Below are positions 9,147 to 19,562 of a DNA stretch of 64,000 nt, one piece after another. How positions within the stretch are numbered: the first letter of the stretch is position 1; the number at the start of each line of letters is the position of its first letter. Below the pieces are notes generated by a model. That model was not told the DNA's origin and made no database searches. It worked only from the letters and a program-made list of their open reading frames with translations. This DNA comes from Chloroflexota bacterium (lineage in GTDB: Bacteria; Chloroflexota; Dormibacteria; Dormibacterales; Dormibacteraceae). The position numbers and the translations under genes are program-made. The stretch spans positions 145,419 through 209,418 of the forward strand of contig VBEG01000024.1 of assembly GCA_005882115.1 (NCBI GenBank), in the 5' to 3' direction.

Positions 9147-9802
9147 TCGCCTACTGAGATTAGGCTTGCGGGCTCGAAGAACGGGAGCATGACGTAGTTC
9201 AGCAGGTTGGCGCCCTGGAAGAATTGGACCGCGAGCAGGACGACGACGCAGCCGGCCCAGACCTCGCGCCTGCGGAGGCTGACGTCGTAGAAGAAGCGAG
9301 CGTTCTGTCTCTGGAAGATCGCCTCGATCACGTTCCAGCCATCCAGCCCGGGGAGCGGCAGCAGTTGAAACGCGAAGATCGAGAGGTTCAGGAACACGAT
9401 CACGTAGATGACGAGACCCAGGAGTCCTGGTCCCACGTCGAACGAGATGGGGACGCCTGCCCGGATCATCGCGCGCAACAGCAATCCGACGACGAAGGCC
9501 ACCGCCAGGTTTGCTGCTGGACCACCGACCTCGTAGAGGACCTTCTGCCGGGTACCGCTGATGCGGTTGGACTGGATGGGCACCCGGCGGCCCCAGCCGA
9601 CCAGCGCCACGAACACCGCGATCACCCCCAACGGATCGAGGAAGCGGCGCGGATCGGGCTTGAAGTAGCCGAAGTAGCGGACGGATCGATCGCCCTGGAA
9701 GTAGGCCGCCGCGGCGTGGCCCATCTCATGCGCCGGGATGGCGATGGCGACGGCCGGCACCAGGGCGAGAATCCCGATGACGAAGGAGACGAGAAAACTC
9801 AA
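9092..9802 (-). CDS. M50 family site-2-type zinc metalloprotease
   Basis: 236-aa polytopic membrane protease. The HEMGH zinc motif lies in the first hydrophobic segment (about residues 25-29), and a second conserved region PLPGLDGWNVIEA supplies the aspartate (LDG) near residue 170. About five to six hydrophobic segments are visible. There is no PDZ domain, which puts it in the minimal S2P group seen in actinobacteria and Chloroflexota. Its ATG overlaps the upstream 82-aa gene by ATGA. Its 3' end overlaps selA by 55 bp. The substrate is unknown. Confidence 0.88.
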   Translation of the reverse strand: MSFLVSFVIGILALVPAVAIAIPAHEMGHAAAAYFQGDRSVRYFGYFKPDPRRFLDPLGVIAVFVALVGWGRRVPIQSNRISGTRQKVLYEVGGPAANLAVAFVVGLLLRAMIRAGVPISFDVGPGLLGLVIYVIVFLNLSIFAFQLLPLPGLDGWNVIEAIFQRQNARFFYDVSLRRREVWAGCVVVLLAVQFFQGANLLNYVMLPFFEPASLISVGECIGYRVPGFTGLAPCLP

Positions 9803-10047
9803 TCGATCTTGATTTTCGAGTCGCGCTTCGTGGTTCGTCGCCTCGTCCGAGCCCGTCTGACTCGCGTTGCCGCGGGAGCGGGCGCGACCCGGTTCTCATA
9901 GATCAGCATCAACGCCGTGATCAGCTCGCGCTGGGCGTTGAGCAGGTGCACCTGGGCCGCGGGCGGCACCATATCGGACAACACGTTGCTGACCCGAGAG
10001 CCGAGCTCGTTGATCAGCTCGATCACGCGCTCGCCATCGCGGCTCAT
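9799..10047 (-). CDS. small protein with basic C-terminal tail
   Basis: 82 aa. Residues 1-52 are amphipathic and probably helical (ERVIELINELGSRVSNVLSD, then NAQRELITALMLIYENR). Residues 55-82 are a strongly basic tail dominated by Arg, Thr and Lys, suggesting nucleic-acid or membrane-surface contact. It is flanked by 4-bp ATGA overlaps on both sides, after the ArsA-like ATPase and before the site-2 protease, so it is almost certainly translated with them. No family recognised. Confidence 0.72.
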   Translation of the reverse strand: MSRDGERVIELINELGSRVSNVLSDMVPPAAQVHLLNAQRELITALMLIYENRVAPAPAATRVRRARTRRRTTKRDSKIKID

Positions 10048-11237
10048 CGCTTTTTCGCCTCCAACTTTTCCGCGCGCCGCGCGAAGCGCACGCGCAGCTC
10101 GCCGTCCTCGATCGATGCGCCCGCGGTCTCGCGGCGCGCAAGCACCCGCGGCAGCGTGATCTCGCGGCGGTAGTTGCCGACGGTCACGTAAAGATCGCCG
10201 TTGTGGCGGCTCAGGTCGACCGCCGACTTGTCCACGAACGGCACCTTTAGAGACAGCACGTAGTCAGGCCCTTCCTTATCTATGCGCTGCGGGTTGGAGG
10301 TCGCAAAACGGCGAGCAGGGTCCTCCTCGCCATAGATTGCCTGGGCCATCCGGGAAAGCATCTCTTCCCCCACCACCTCGCGGTCGAACAGGGGCACGTT
10401 GAAGATGGGGATCCCGGCGAAGGACTCCTCGACCTCTCGCTGGTAGCGGTGGTGTATGAGCTGCCATTTCTGGAAGAGCTCGTCATGCAGGTCGCCTGGC
10501 AGAAGCCGGTTCACGATCACCGCGTCGGTGACGTAACCGAAGAGGCTCAGATACGTGTAGGCGCGCTTGGCCTCCTTGACCACCATCTTCTCGAGGTTGA
10601 GCACGATGCGGACCGTGGTGATCTCGGGATCTGTCAGCACCTTGCGCATGCCATCGAGGTCCATCAGCAGATCCTTGAGCGACGCGTAGACCTCGTCCGA
10701 CGGCAGCGGCATGTGCATCATCGGCTGCAGCACGGGGCGCGCCACGCGCATCGCGCGTCGCGACCAGGGGTAGATCTTGTCCAGCCACCACTTCGCCGCG
10801 TCGGGAAAGGTGAGGAGCTGGAGCGTCTCGCCTGTCGGAGCACAGTCGACGATCAGGACGTCGTGCTCGGCGCGCTGCGCGTAGTGCTTGATCCACATCA
10901 ACGAGGCGACCTCGTCCATGCCTGGAGGATTGGCCACCTCGTCGGCCAGCACCTCGTCGAGGCCCTGCGTGGAGAAAACCTCGACTGCGTACTCGTGGAG
11001 CTTTGCCCAGTGGCGCTGCATCTCGTGCAGCGATGACACCTCGTGCGCCCACAGGTTGTCGCCCACCTTGGTGGCCTCGGCTCCAAGCTCGATGTCGAAC
11101 GAGTCGCCGAGCGAGTGTGCAGGGTCCGTGCTCATAACGACGGTGCGGTAACCGGAGGCTGCGCAACGCACCGCGGTCGCCGCGGCGACGGACGTCTTGC
11201 CAACCCCGCCCTTCCCCGTGAAGAGAACAACCCTCAC
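10044..11237 (-). CDS. ArsA/Get3-family ATPase with C-terminal HSP20-like domain
   Basis: 397-aa P-loop ATPase of the ArsA/GET3 type. It has GKGGVGKTSVAAA at the N-terminus (deviant Walker A), STDPAHSLGDSF (switch I), IVDCAPTGETLQLL (switch II) and a C-terminal beta-rich region (residues 310-375, LYVTVGNYRREITLPR) typical of ArsA proteins with an alpha-crystallin-like end. The GTG start at 11237 lies 6 nt after a TAGACT box, so the mRNA may be leaderless. It heads the long selA/selB-containing series. No arsenic genes are near, so tail-anchored-protein or general chaperone roles are more likely than arsenite export. Confidence 0.88.
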   Translation of the reverse strand: MRVVLFTGKGGVGKTSVAAATAVRCAASGYRTVVMSTDPAHSLGDSFDIELGAEATKVGDNLWAHEVSSLHEMQRHWAKLHEYAVEVFSTQGLDEVLADEVANPPGMDEVASLMWIKHYAQRAEHDVLIVDCAPTGETLQLLTFPDAAKWWLDKIYPWSRRAMRVARPVLQPMMHMPLPSDEVYASLKDLLMDLDGMRKVLTDPEITTVRIVLNLEKMVVKEAKRAYTYLSLFGYVTDAVIVNRLLPGDLHDELFQKWQLIHHRYQREVEESFAGIPIFNVPLFDREVVGEEMLSRMAQAIYGEEDPARRFATSNPQRIDKEGPDYVLSLKVPFVDKSAVDLSRHNGDLYVTVGNYRREITLPRVLARRETAGASIEDGELRVRFARRAEKLEAKKR

Positions 11238-11243
11238 GGGCGA

Positions 11244-11249
11244 AGTCTA
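11244..11249 (-). promoter_or_regulatory. -10 box of a leaderless promoter for the ArsA-like gene
   Basis: TAGACT ends 6 nt before the GTG start, and no Shine-Dalgarno motif lies between. The spacing matches other genes in this window and would place transcription initiation at or next to the start codon. Confidence 0.55.
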
Positions 11250-11807
11250 CGTTCGGGGTGTTTTCCTCCGTTTGCCCGCTGCGACCAGCTCGTCGACGTT
11301 CTCCTGCACGAGCGTCTCCACGTGCTTGAGGATCTGGATCGTCACCTCGGTGTTCTTCTCGGTCATCCCGGTCACCTCCTCGATCGCCTTGAGGATCTGC
11401 ACGTTCTGCATGTCCGCCTTATCGGCTTCATCTGCGGCATGCTCGAGCGTCAGCCGGTCCTTCTGCGACTGCCGGTTCCCCGCCAGCAGCAGCACCGGGC
11501 CCGTGTAGGCGGCCTGGGTGGAGAAGGCAAGGTTGAGCAGGATGTATGGGAAGGGGTCGATGTGGATGCGACCGGTCGCCTGGAGAGTATTGACGCTGAC
11601 CCAGATCGCCACAAGGCACGTCTGGATGATCAGAAACCGCCACGAGCCGATGAAGGACGCGATTCCGTCCGCGAGGCGCTCGCCGAACGTCGCCTCTTCG
11701 TGATGGATGACGTTGACCGGGTGCTTGTGTCCATCGGTGGCGTACTTGCGCCGCTGCATCGTCCGCCTGAGCGCCGCGCTCCGAGACTCGCTCGTCCGAA
11801 CTGCCAC
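11247..11807 (-). CDS. DUF1003 membrane protein
   Basis: 186 aa. The central region has two hydrophobic segments (FIGSWRFLIIQTCLVAIWV and PYILLNLAFSTQAAYTGPVLLLA) around the DUF1003 signature NTLQ...PFPYILLNL. It is followed by a long helical C-terminus (residues 110-175) likely to form a coiled coil. The function of the family is not established. The GTG start at 11807 is used. Its 3' end lies 9 bp before the ArsA-like start, and the promoter box of that gene overlaps this stop region. Confidence 0.85.
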   Translation of the reverse strand: MAVRTSESRSAALRRTMQRRKYATDGHKHPVNVIHHEEATFGERLADGIASFIGSWRFLIIQTCLVAIWVSVNTLQATGRIHIDPFPYILLNLAFSTQAAYTGPVLLLAGNRQSQKDRLTLEHAADEADKADMQNVQILKAIEEVTGMTEKNTEVTIQILKHVETLVQENVDELVAAGKRRKTPRT

Positions 11808-11851
11808 AGCGGTTCGAAACTCTACCGCTTGGAGTCCGAGTTGCTACCCCG

Positions 11852-12214
11852 TTACTTGACGATCAGCGGGACGGTCAGCGAACCGACGCCGAGCAGCACG
11901 ATCATGGCCGCGCCGACGATCGCCAGCCTCACCAGGTCCTTGGTGAAGTAAGGCACCCGGTCCAGCGGGATCGACGGATCCGTCGACTGGACGATCATGC
12001 GGCCGCCGCGCTGCTTGACGAACTGATTGCGCGACCCGAGCGACAGCTCGACGGAACGGACCAGGGCCTGGTCCCCACCCACCCTCGCCTGGGAAACGCT
12101 GCGCGTCGGGGTGGCGGGCTGGGCGCCGGCCGTGCCGACCGCCGTCAGGGGGCCGGCCGGCCGCATTGGCTGGCGGTACTTGCCCTTGGCTCGCTTTTTT
12201 CCCTTGCGGCTCAT
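11852..12214 (-). CDS. small single-pass membrane protein
   Basis: 120 aa. It has a basic N-terminus (SRKGKKRAKGKYRQ), a Pro/Thr-rich linker to about residue 45, a soluble segment, and one C-terminal membrane helix (LVRLAIVGAAMIVLLGVGSL, residues 95-115). A TAGACT box lies 9 nt before ATG 12214. The shape (basic cytoplasmic tail, short linker, C-terminal anchor) resembles a tail-anchored protein, a class handled by Get3-type ATPases such as the one encoded just downstream. That link is inference. No family recognised. Confidence 0.65.
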   Translation of the reverse strand: MSRKGKKRAKGKYRQPMRPAGPLTAVGTAGAQPATPTRSVSQARVGGDQALVRSVELSLGSRNQFVKQRGGRMIVQSTDPSIPLDRVPYFTKDLVRLAIVGAAMIVLLGVGSLTVPLIVK

Positions 12215-12264
12215 AGATCTGCAAGTCTAGACGGGCGTGAAAATCAGCTCGATTCTCCCCATCC

Positions 12265-12315
12265 GGCCCCATCCCCGCCCTGCGGGCGGTACTTCCCCGC
12301 CAGTGCGGAAGAGTT
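12265..12315 (+). repeat. dispersed two-hairpin intergenic repeat, copy 1
   Basis: Follows the shared plan GGCCCCATCC, a G+C-rich hairpin (CCGCCCTGCGGGCGG), then ACTTCCCCGC and a second arm ending GGAAGAGTT. It is slightly degenerate in the second hairpin. It occupies most of the structured part of the 270-bp gap 12215-12483. The rest of that gap shows TATAAC near 12475 and no gene. Confidence 0.6.
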
Positions 12316-12483
12316 GACCTTTGTTAGGTATGACAGGCAGGCGACTGGGGGAGCTCGTTCTAGGTCGTGGGGTGCGACTCGGGAAGGTTTCCGCCTGCCT
12401 GTCGTTGGGCCGTGGGACTCAACGTGCAAGGACGTTGGCTACGATATGTTGTGTCCCGGGTGAAGTTATAACCCCGAATGTAG

Positions 12484-12885
12484 TTGGTGTCAAGAGCTTT
12501 GGGTAAAGTGTCGCCTGGCAACCGGCTGCGCTGGCTGCCCTACCTCTTCGCCGCCGGGGCTGTGTTCTGGCTGATCGAGCTGACACAGTTCGCCGCGGTC
12601 GTCGCGGCGCCGGCTGGCCGCGAGCAACTACGCCAGGCGCTGCTCACCGCCGGGATCACGAACGTCAACACCATGCTCACCGTCGAAGTCGTGATCCTGG
12701 CCTCGCTCGAGGTCGCGGCCGTCGTCCTGCATGGCGCCGCCTACTACGGCTTGCGGGCCTACCGGGCCTGGGGCTGGGTCGTCGCGGTCGTCGTAGCGGC
12801 CGCGTGGTCGCTGTTACTCGTAGGCATCCCGATCCTGATATTCCTGCTCCGACGCCCAACCCGCCAGGCCTACGGCATTTCTTAA
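12484..12885 (+). CDS. small polytopic membrane protein
   Basis: 133 aa with four hydrophobic segments at about residues 18-40, 60-80, 82-92 and 95-120 (AWGWVVAVVVAAAWSLLLVG). The start is TTG 12484 or GTG 12487; no Shine-Dalgarno is visible. A TATAAC box lies 11 nt before the TTG. Downstream, a perfect 7-bp hairpin GGCCGGA/TCCGGCC at about 12907-12925 may end transcription, although no T-run follows. No family recognised. Confidence 0.65.
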   Translation: MVSRALGKVSPGNRLRWLPYLFAAGAVFWLIELTQFAAVVAAPAGREQLRQALLTAGITNVNTMLTVEVVILASLEVAAVVLHGAAYYGLRAYRAWGWVVAVVVAAAWSLLLVGIPILIFLLRRPTRQAYGIS

Positions 12886-13014
12886 GACCAGACCAGGTGG
12901 GGGATGCAGGCCGGATTTACTCCGGCCGTCTCCAACGCGTACCTCGAGCCGTCGCCCAAACGTGGCATGCAAAGGAGGGGGTCCCGCGGGGGAGGCCTGC
13001 CTCACCCGCGCCTT

Positions 13015-13918
13015 TTAGCGGCCAATGCGGAAGAAGATGACGTCTCCGTCTTGGACTCGGTACTCACGCCCCTCGACCCGCAGCTTGCCAGCGGCGCGCA
13101 GCGCGTCCATTGAGCCGGCAGGCCCGAACTTCCGGCTCGCCGGCGGTGAAGTAGGTGATCAGGCCGCCCGCCTCCCACACCGCGCGCGCGATGCGGCCCA
13201 AGCCTGATTCGTCGATGTCGTAACCGGCGCGCATCTCGGCCTGCTCCGACGGCTCGAGCTCGCTGAGCTCGGCCTCAAGGCGCGCCGACAGCGCGATGGA
13301 GGGAGCGCCTTCGCCGTCGGCCAGCTTCTTGACCTTCGCGGCGGGCTCGCCTCCACCCGGGAGCAATGCTTCGGCGGCGTTGGCGACGTACACGGCGGGC
13401 TTGAGCGTGACCGGGAAAATGCCCAGCAGCATCGCGCGCTGATCCGGCTCCAGGGTAAGCGTGCGCAGCTGCTGCCCGGCGTTGAGGTGCTGCTTGGCCG
13501 CGGCCAGGACTTCCGTCTCAGCCTGGGCGTCCTTCTTCCCCGCCCGCGCCTCCTTGGCGACGACGTCGAGCCTTCTCTCGACCGACGCGAGGTCGGCGAG
13601 CACGAGGTCGAGCGCAAACTCCTCAAGCTCGGCCACGGGGTCGGGCTCCGGCCCGAAGCACCGAGCGACCTTCAAAAGGACGTCGGCCTGCCGCGCAAAC
13701 GCGACGCGCTGCGCGCGACTGCCCGGAGGCGAGTCCTCGACGCGGACCTGCGCCGGCGTCGTCTTCGTGGGCTGCACGGCTTCGGCGAGTCGGGTCAGGC
13801 GCCCATCAGGGATGTCGACCATCCCGACGCCGTCGGCGCCGCGGCCCGCCGTCAGCGCGTGGAACAGCGTGGTCTTGCCGGACCCCGCGGGCCCGACGAT
13901 GGCAACGTTTACAGGCAC
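13015..13918 (-). pseudogene. ychF: YchF-like GTPase with damaged TGS domain (deletion and frameshift)
   Basis: The N-terminal 255 residues resemble the Obg-like ATPase YchF. They show a P-loop (GPAGSGKTTLFHALT), VARCFG, a coiled-coil region, a NAAE nucleotide motif and [17 protein letters not shown]. The G3 region is very divergent. After EVRAC the reading frame runs into 17 unrelated residues and stops at 13064. The missing YchF C-terminus ([19 protein letters not shown]) is encoded immediately after in another frame, down to a stop at 13015. The normal TGS stretch between, roughly 35-40 residues, is absent. This looks like an internal deletion with a frame change near 13108. The gene starts 3 bp after lysC and is probably co-transcribed with it. 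Confidence 0.75.
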
Positions 13919-13921
13919 GGC

Positions 13922-15948
<2,027 letters not shown>

Positions 15949-15955
15949 GGCGGAT

Positions 15956-16999
15956 TTACAGCTTCAAGACCTTAGCGAGTGTGCGCGCGTCTCCGTCGAG
16001 TTCGATGGGTGGTTCGACACTTTTCAACGAAGCCTCAGGATCTTTGAGCCCGGAACCCGTGAGGACGACCACGGTGACGGCGTCCTTGTCGATCTTTCCG
16101 TCACGGACGAGCCTGAACAGAAGGGCCAGCGGCGCCGCCGACGCGGGCTCGGCGAACAGGCCCTCGCTGCCGGCGAGCCGGATCTGCGCGGAGAGGATCT
16201 CGATGTCGGTTACTGCGCTGATCGCCCCCCCTGACTCGTCCCGCGCCGACGTCGCGCCCTCCCATGACGCGGGATTGCCGATCTTGATCGCCGACGCGAC
16301 GGTCTTCGGGTCGGCGACGGGGCTGCCGTTGACGATGGGCGCGGCGCCCTCGGCCTGCGCGCCGACCATCCTCGGCAGTCGGGTGGCGCGGCCGGCCGCG
16401 TGGTACTGGCGGAAACCCCTCCAGTAGGCGGTGATGTTGCCGGCGTTCCCGACCGGCAGGATGAGGTAGTCGGGCGCGTCGCCCAGCTCGTCGACGATCT
16501 CGAACGCGGCCGTCTTCTGGCCCTCGATCCGATGTGGGTTCACCGAGTTCATCAGGGCTACGGGGTACCGGCTGGCGAGGTCGCGCACGGTTTCCAGCGC
16601 GTGGTCGAAGTTGCCCTTCAATGCGACCACCTTCGCTCCATACATCAGGGCTTGCGACAGCTTGTTGAGCGCGATTTCGCCAGACGGGACCACAACGATC
16701 GCGCGCGCACCGGTGCGCGCCGCGTATGCCGCCATCGACGCAGACGTGTTGCCGGTCGACGCGCACATGAAGACTCGGTGGCCTGCCTCCAACGCCTTGG
16801 CCACGGCGACGACCATGCCCCGGTCCTTGAACGAGCCCGTGGGATTCAGGCCTTCGTACTTGAAGTAGAGGTGCTCGAGGCCCAGCGCCTTGCCGATGTT
16901 GAGGCTCGGCACCAGTGGGGTCGAGCCCTCCTTGAGGTCGACCTCCGGCGTCGATGGTCCGACAGGTAGGTGCTCGCGATAGCGAGCGATGACCCCCAC
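15956..16999 (-). CDS. thrC: threonine synthase
   Basis: 347-aa PLP enzyme converting O-phosphohomoserine to threonine. It has the LKEGSTPLVPS substrate region, the PLP-lysine motif NPTGSFKDRGM, CASTGNTSASMAAY, and LPVGNAGNITAYW. The length matches the short bacterial ThrC class. It starts 12 bp after hom and ends 7 bp before thrB. Confidence 0.95.
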   Translation of the reverse strand: MGVIARYREHLPVGPSTPEVDLKEGSTPLVPSLNIGKALGLEHLYFKYEGLNPTGSFKDRGMVVAVAKALEAGHRVFMCASTGNTSASMAAYAARTGARAIVVVPSGEIALNKLSQALMYGAKVVALKGNFDHALETVRDLASRYPVALMNSVNPHRIEGQKTAAFEIVDELGDAPDYLILPVGNAGNITAYWRGFRQYHAAGRATRLPRMVGAQAEGAAPIVNGSPVADPKTVASAIKIGNPASWEGATSARDESGGAISAVTDIEILSAQIRLAGSEGLFAEPASAAPLALLFRLVRDGKIDKDAVTVVVLTGSGLKDPEASLKSVEPPIELDGDARTLAKVLKL

Positions 17000-17011
17000 G
17001 GGCCGATCCTC

Positions 17012-18304
17012 TTAGAAGACGCGGAGGAACGACGAGACGGCGTGCACGGGCTCGAGCCGCGCCATCCGCTCGCGCGCCCTCTGCAGGCTCGCGTCGAGCG
17101 ATGGGTGGGTGGTGACCACGAGCTCGGCCGTCTGGTCGTGTGACCATGCGTCTTTCTGGATGAAGCTCGAGATGCTCACGCCTTCCTCGGCGAAAACCTG
17201 CCCGATTGCGGCGAGCACTCCAGGCTGATCGGCGACGCGGATGCGGTAGTAGGCGCGCGTCTTCACTTCGCCGATCGGAATCACGCCGATGCGGTCGTCG
17301 AAGCTGAAGGACGGTCTGCTCTGCACGCCGCGGCGGATCGAGCGGGCGAGATCGATGAGGTCGCCGACCACGGCTGAGGCTGTCGGTCGTCCTCCGGCAC
17401 CCTGCCCCACGAGCAACACCTGGGCGACCAGGTCGCCCTCGACGAACACTGCGTTCTCCGCACCCTCGACCCGCGCAAGCGGATGGTCCAGCGGAACCAT
17501 CGCGGGATGCACGCGAGCCTCGATGCGACCGGGATGACGCTGCGTGTGAGCGATGAGCTTGATGGCGAAACCCAGCTCGCGGGCGTAGCGGAAGTCGATG
17601 GGTTCGATCCCTTCAATGCCTTCGCGATAGATGTCGTCAGGCCGCACCTTGATCTCATACGCGATGGAGGCGAGGATGGCGAGCTTGTACGTGGCGTCGT
17701 AGCCGCCGATGTCGTCGGTCGGGTCGGCCTCGGCGTACCCGGCCTCCTGCGCTTCGCGCAATGCGTCCGCCATCGTCATCCCCTGCGAGGCCATCCGCCC
17801 GAGGACGTAGTTCGTGGTCCCGTTGATCACCGCGGAGACGCTCTCGATCCGGTTGGCCTGGAGGTCGGTCCGAAACGTGCTGATCAGCGGGATGCCGCCG
17901 CCGACCGCGGCTTCGAAGTAAACGTCGACATTTTTTTCCGCCGCCTGGTCGAGCAGCTCGGGGCCGTGCCTGGCCATCACGACCTTGTTGGCGGTGATGA
18001 CATGCTTGCCGGCCTGAATCGCGCGTTCGATGTACGAGCGCATCGGCTCGTCACCGCCCGCCACCTCGATGACGACCTCGATCGCGGGGTCGTCGAGGAC
18101 GTCCGCGGGATCGGCCGTCAGCACGTCGTTCGAGATCTCGATAGTGCGGCGTTTGCTGACCTCACGGACGAGCACCTTGCGCAGGCACAGTTCGACCCCC
18201 GCGCGACGCGAGAGCTGCGGACCCCACGACAGCATCCGATCGGCGACCTGCGAGCCGACGGTGCCAAGGCCGATGAGGCCGACGTTGAGGGGGCGGGCGG
18301 CCAT
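17012..18304 (-). CDS. hom: homoserine dehydrogenase
   Basis: 430-aa NAD(P)-dependent enzyme reducing aspartate semialdehyde to homoserine. It has an N-terminal Rossmann motif VGLIGLGTVGSQVA, ITANKVVMARHG, AAVGGGIPLISTFR, and the catalytic GTTNYVLGRM...YAEADPTDDIGGYD block. A C-terminal ACT domain (about residues 350-425, including YYRIRVADQPGVLAAIG) supports threonine feedback. It heads the hom-thrC-thrB-lysC operon. Only 20 bp separate it from the divergent cyclodeaminase-family gene, so its promoter must overlap that gene's. Confidence 0.95.
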   Translation of the reverse strand: MAARPLNVGLIGLGTVGSQVADRMLSWGPQLSRRAGVELCLRKVLVREVSKRRTIEISNDVLTADPADVLDDPAIEVVIEVAGGDEPMRSYIERAIQAGKHVITANKVVMARHGPELLDQAAEKNVDVYFEAAVGGGIPLISTFRTDLQANRIESVSAVINGTTNYVLGRMASQGMTMADALREAQEAGYAEADPTDDIGGYDATYKLAILASIAYEIKVRPDDIYREGIEGIEPIDFRYARELGFAIKLIAHTQRHPGRIEARVHPAMVPLDHPLARVEGAENAVFVEGDLVAQVLLVGQGAGGRPTASAVVGDLIDLARSIRRGVQSRPSFSFDDRIGVIPIGEVKTRAYYRIRVADQPGVLAAIGQVFAEEGVSISSFIQKDAWSHDQTAELVVTTHPSLDASLQRARERMARLEPVHAVSSFLRVF

Positions 18305-18311
18305 AGGCGGC

Positions 18312-18317
18312 TATTCT
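18312..18317 (+). promoter_or_regulatory. -10 box for a leaderless cyclodeaminase-family mRNA
   Basis: TATTCT ends 7 nt before ATG 18325, inside a 20-bp divergent gap that has no room for a Shine-Dalgarno leader. The box fits leaderless transcription. Confidence 0.6.
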
Positions 18318-18324
18318 CCCTGCG

Positions 18325-19278
18325 ATGGCCCTGATCCTGCGCGAGAGTGACGTTCAAGACCTGATCGAAATGGCAGACGTCATCGCCTCGGTCGAGGACG
18401 CGATGCGCGAGCTGGGCGACGGTGACGCAGAGAACGAGCCACGCCGTCGACTCTTCCCCCCTGGTGGACTCCTCAACGTGATGTTCGCGTCCTACCCGGG
18501 CGGCAAGTGCACGGGCCTGAAGGCGTACACCGTCGCGGACGGCCACGTCCGCTTCCTGGTGGTGATCTTTGGGGTCGACGGCTCGCTCCAGGCGTTGATC
18601 GAGGCCGACTTCATGGGGGCGTACCGGACCGGGGCCGCCACCGCCATCGCCGTCAAGGCACTCGGATTGCCCGGCTCGGCGACTGTGGCCTTGATCGGGA
18701 CGGGATGGCAGGCCGCCACCCAGGCTCTCGCACTTTCACACGTGCTCGAGATCAGCGAGCTCCGCGTGTTCAGCCGCAACGAGGAGCGCCGGGCGGCGTT
18801 TGCCGAGGAGCAGCACGAGCAACTCGGGATCATCACCGTCGACGCCCCGAGCGCAGAGGCGGCGGTCCGCGGCGCCGACATCGTGGTGACCGTGACCACC
18901 AGCCACACCCCGGTCATCCAGGCCGACTGGGTCGAGCCGCACGCCCTTGTCGCCGCGATCGGATCCAACTATCGCAACCGCGCGGAGCTGCCGATCGAGC
19001 TCGTGGAGCGGGCGCAGACCGTGGTGGTCGATCAGCTGGGAGCGGCGCAGCTGGAGAGCGGCGACCTCATCCAGGCGGCGGAGGCCGGCAAGTTCGACTG
19101 GGACCAGGCCGTCGAGCTGGGATCGGTCGTCGCGGGCCGCTGGGAACGGCCCGAACGGCCTGGCATCACCCTGTTCGAGTCCCATGGAATCGCGCTGTGG
19201 GACCTGGCGGCGGGCTCGGCTGTGCTCGCGGCTGCCCGCCGCCGGGGCGGTTACGAAGAGATCGACTTCCTCACTTAG
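18325..19278 (+). CDS. ornithine cyclodeaminase / mu-crystallin family dehydrogenase
   Basis: 317-aa member of the OCD/mu-crystallin family, NAD-dependent enzymes that act on amino acids (ornithine cyclodeamination, alanine dehydrogenation, imine reduction). It has FMGAYRTGAATAIA, the Rossmann motif VALIGTGWQAATQALAL, VFSRNEERR, and AAIGSNYRNRAEL near the C-terminal third. The exact substrate cannot be assigned. It diverges from hom and ends in a 4-bp overlap with the convergent membrane gene. Confidence 0.87.
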   Translation: MALILRESDVQDLIEMADVIASVEDAMRELGDGDAENEPRRRLFPPGGLLNVMFASYPGGKCTGLKAYTVADGHVRFLVVIFGVDGSLQALIEADFMGAYRTGAATAIAVKALGLPGSATVALIGTGWQAATQALALSHVLEISELRVFSRNEERRAAFAEEQHEQLGIITVDAPSAEAAVRGADIVVTVTTSHTPVIQADWVEPHALVAAIGSNYRNRAELPIELVERAQTVVVDQLGAAQLESGDLIQAAEAGKFDWDQAVELGSVVAGRWERPERPGITLFESHGIALWDLAAGSAVLAAARRRGGYEEIDFLT

Positions 19279-19562
19279 TGAGGGAGGGTCACGTCGACGT
19301 GCTGGGGCGCCAGGGCGCCGATCTGGAGCCACGAGCCGACCAGAAACGCCGTAACGATGATCACGACCAGAGCGGCGCTGGCGGCTGAGTAGATCGCCCA
19401 CGGCGGTGGCCCGGCGGCGGCAAGACGGATCATCATGTCCGACCAGTCCGGGCCACGCCGGGGTTTCCAGGTTTCCACCTCTGCCCGGATCATCCGGCTG
19501 ACGTCTGCTTCGGAGGGCGTGGTTAGCCCTCCCCGAGTGGTTTTATCTTCCACGTAGGGCAC
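19275..19562 (-). CDS. small membrane protein, putative anti-sigma factor
   Basis: About 95 aa. The N-terminal half (SEADVSRMIRAEVETWKPRRGPDW in two parts) is cytoplasmic and charged. One membrane helix follows (AIYSAASAALVVIIVTAFLV), then a short external tail. The start is a GTG at 19568, 19562 or 19553, all overlapping the 3' end of the sigma-factor gene, so translation is coupled. Position and shape fit an anti-sigma factor, but there is no zinc-binding HxxxCxxC motif, so the role is inference. Confidence 0.6.
   Translation of the reverse strand: MPYVEDKTTRGGLTTPSEADVSRMIRAEVETWKPRRGPDWSDMMIRLAAAGPPPWAIYSAASAALVVIIVTAFLVGSWLQIGALAPQHVDVTLPH

Noticed and set aside
12314..12480. TTGACC and TATAAC as a promoter for the gene at 12484
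   Set aside because: The two hexamers are over 150 bp apart and no -35 lies at 16-18 bp from TATAAC.
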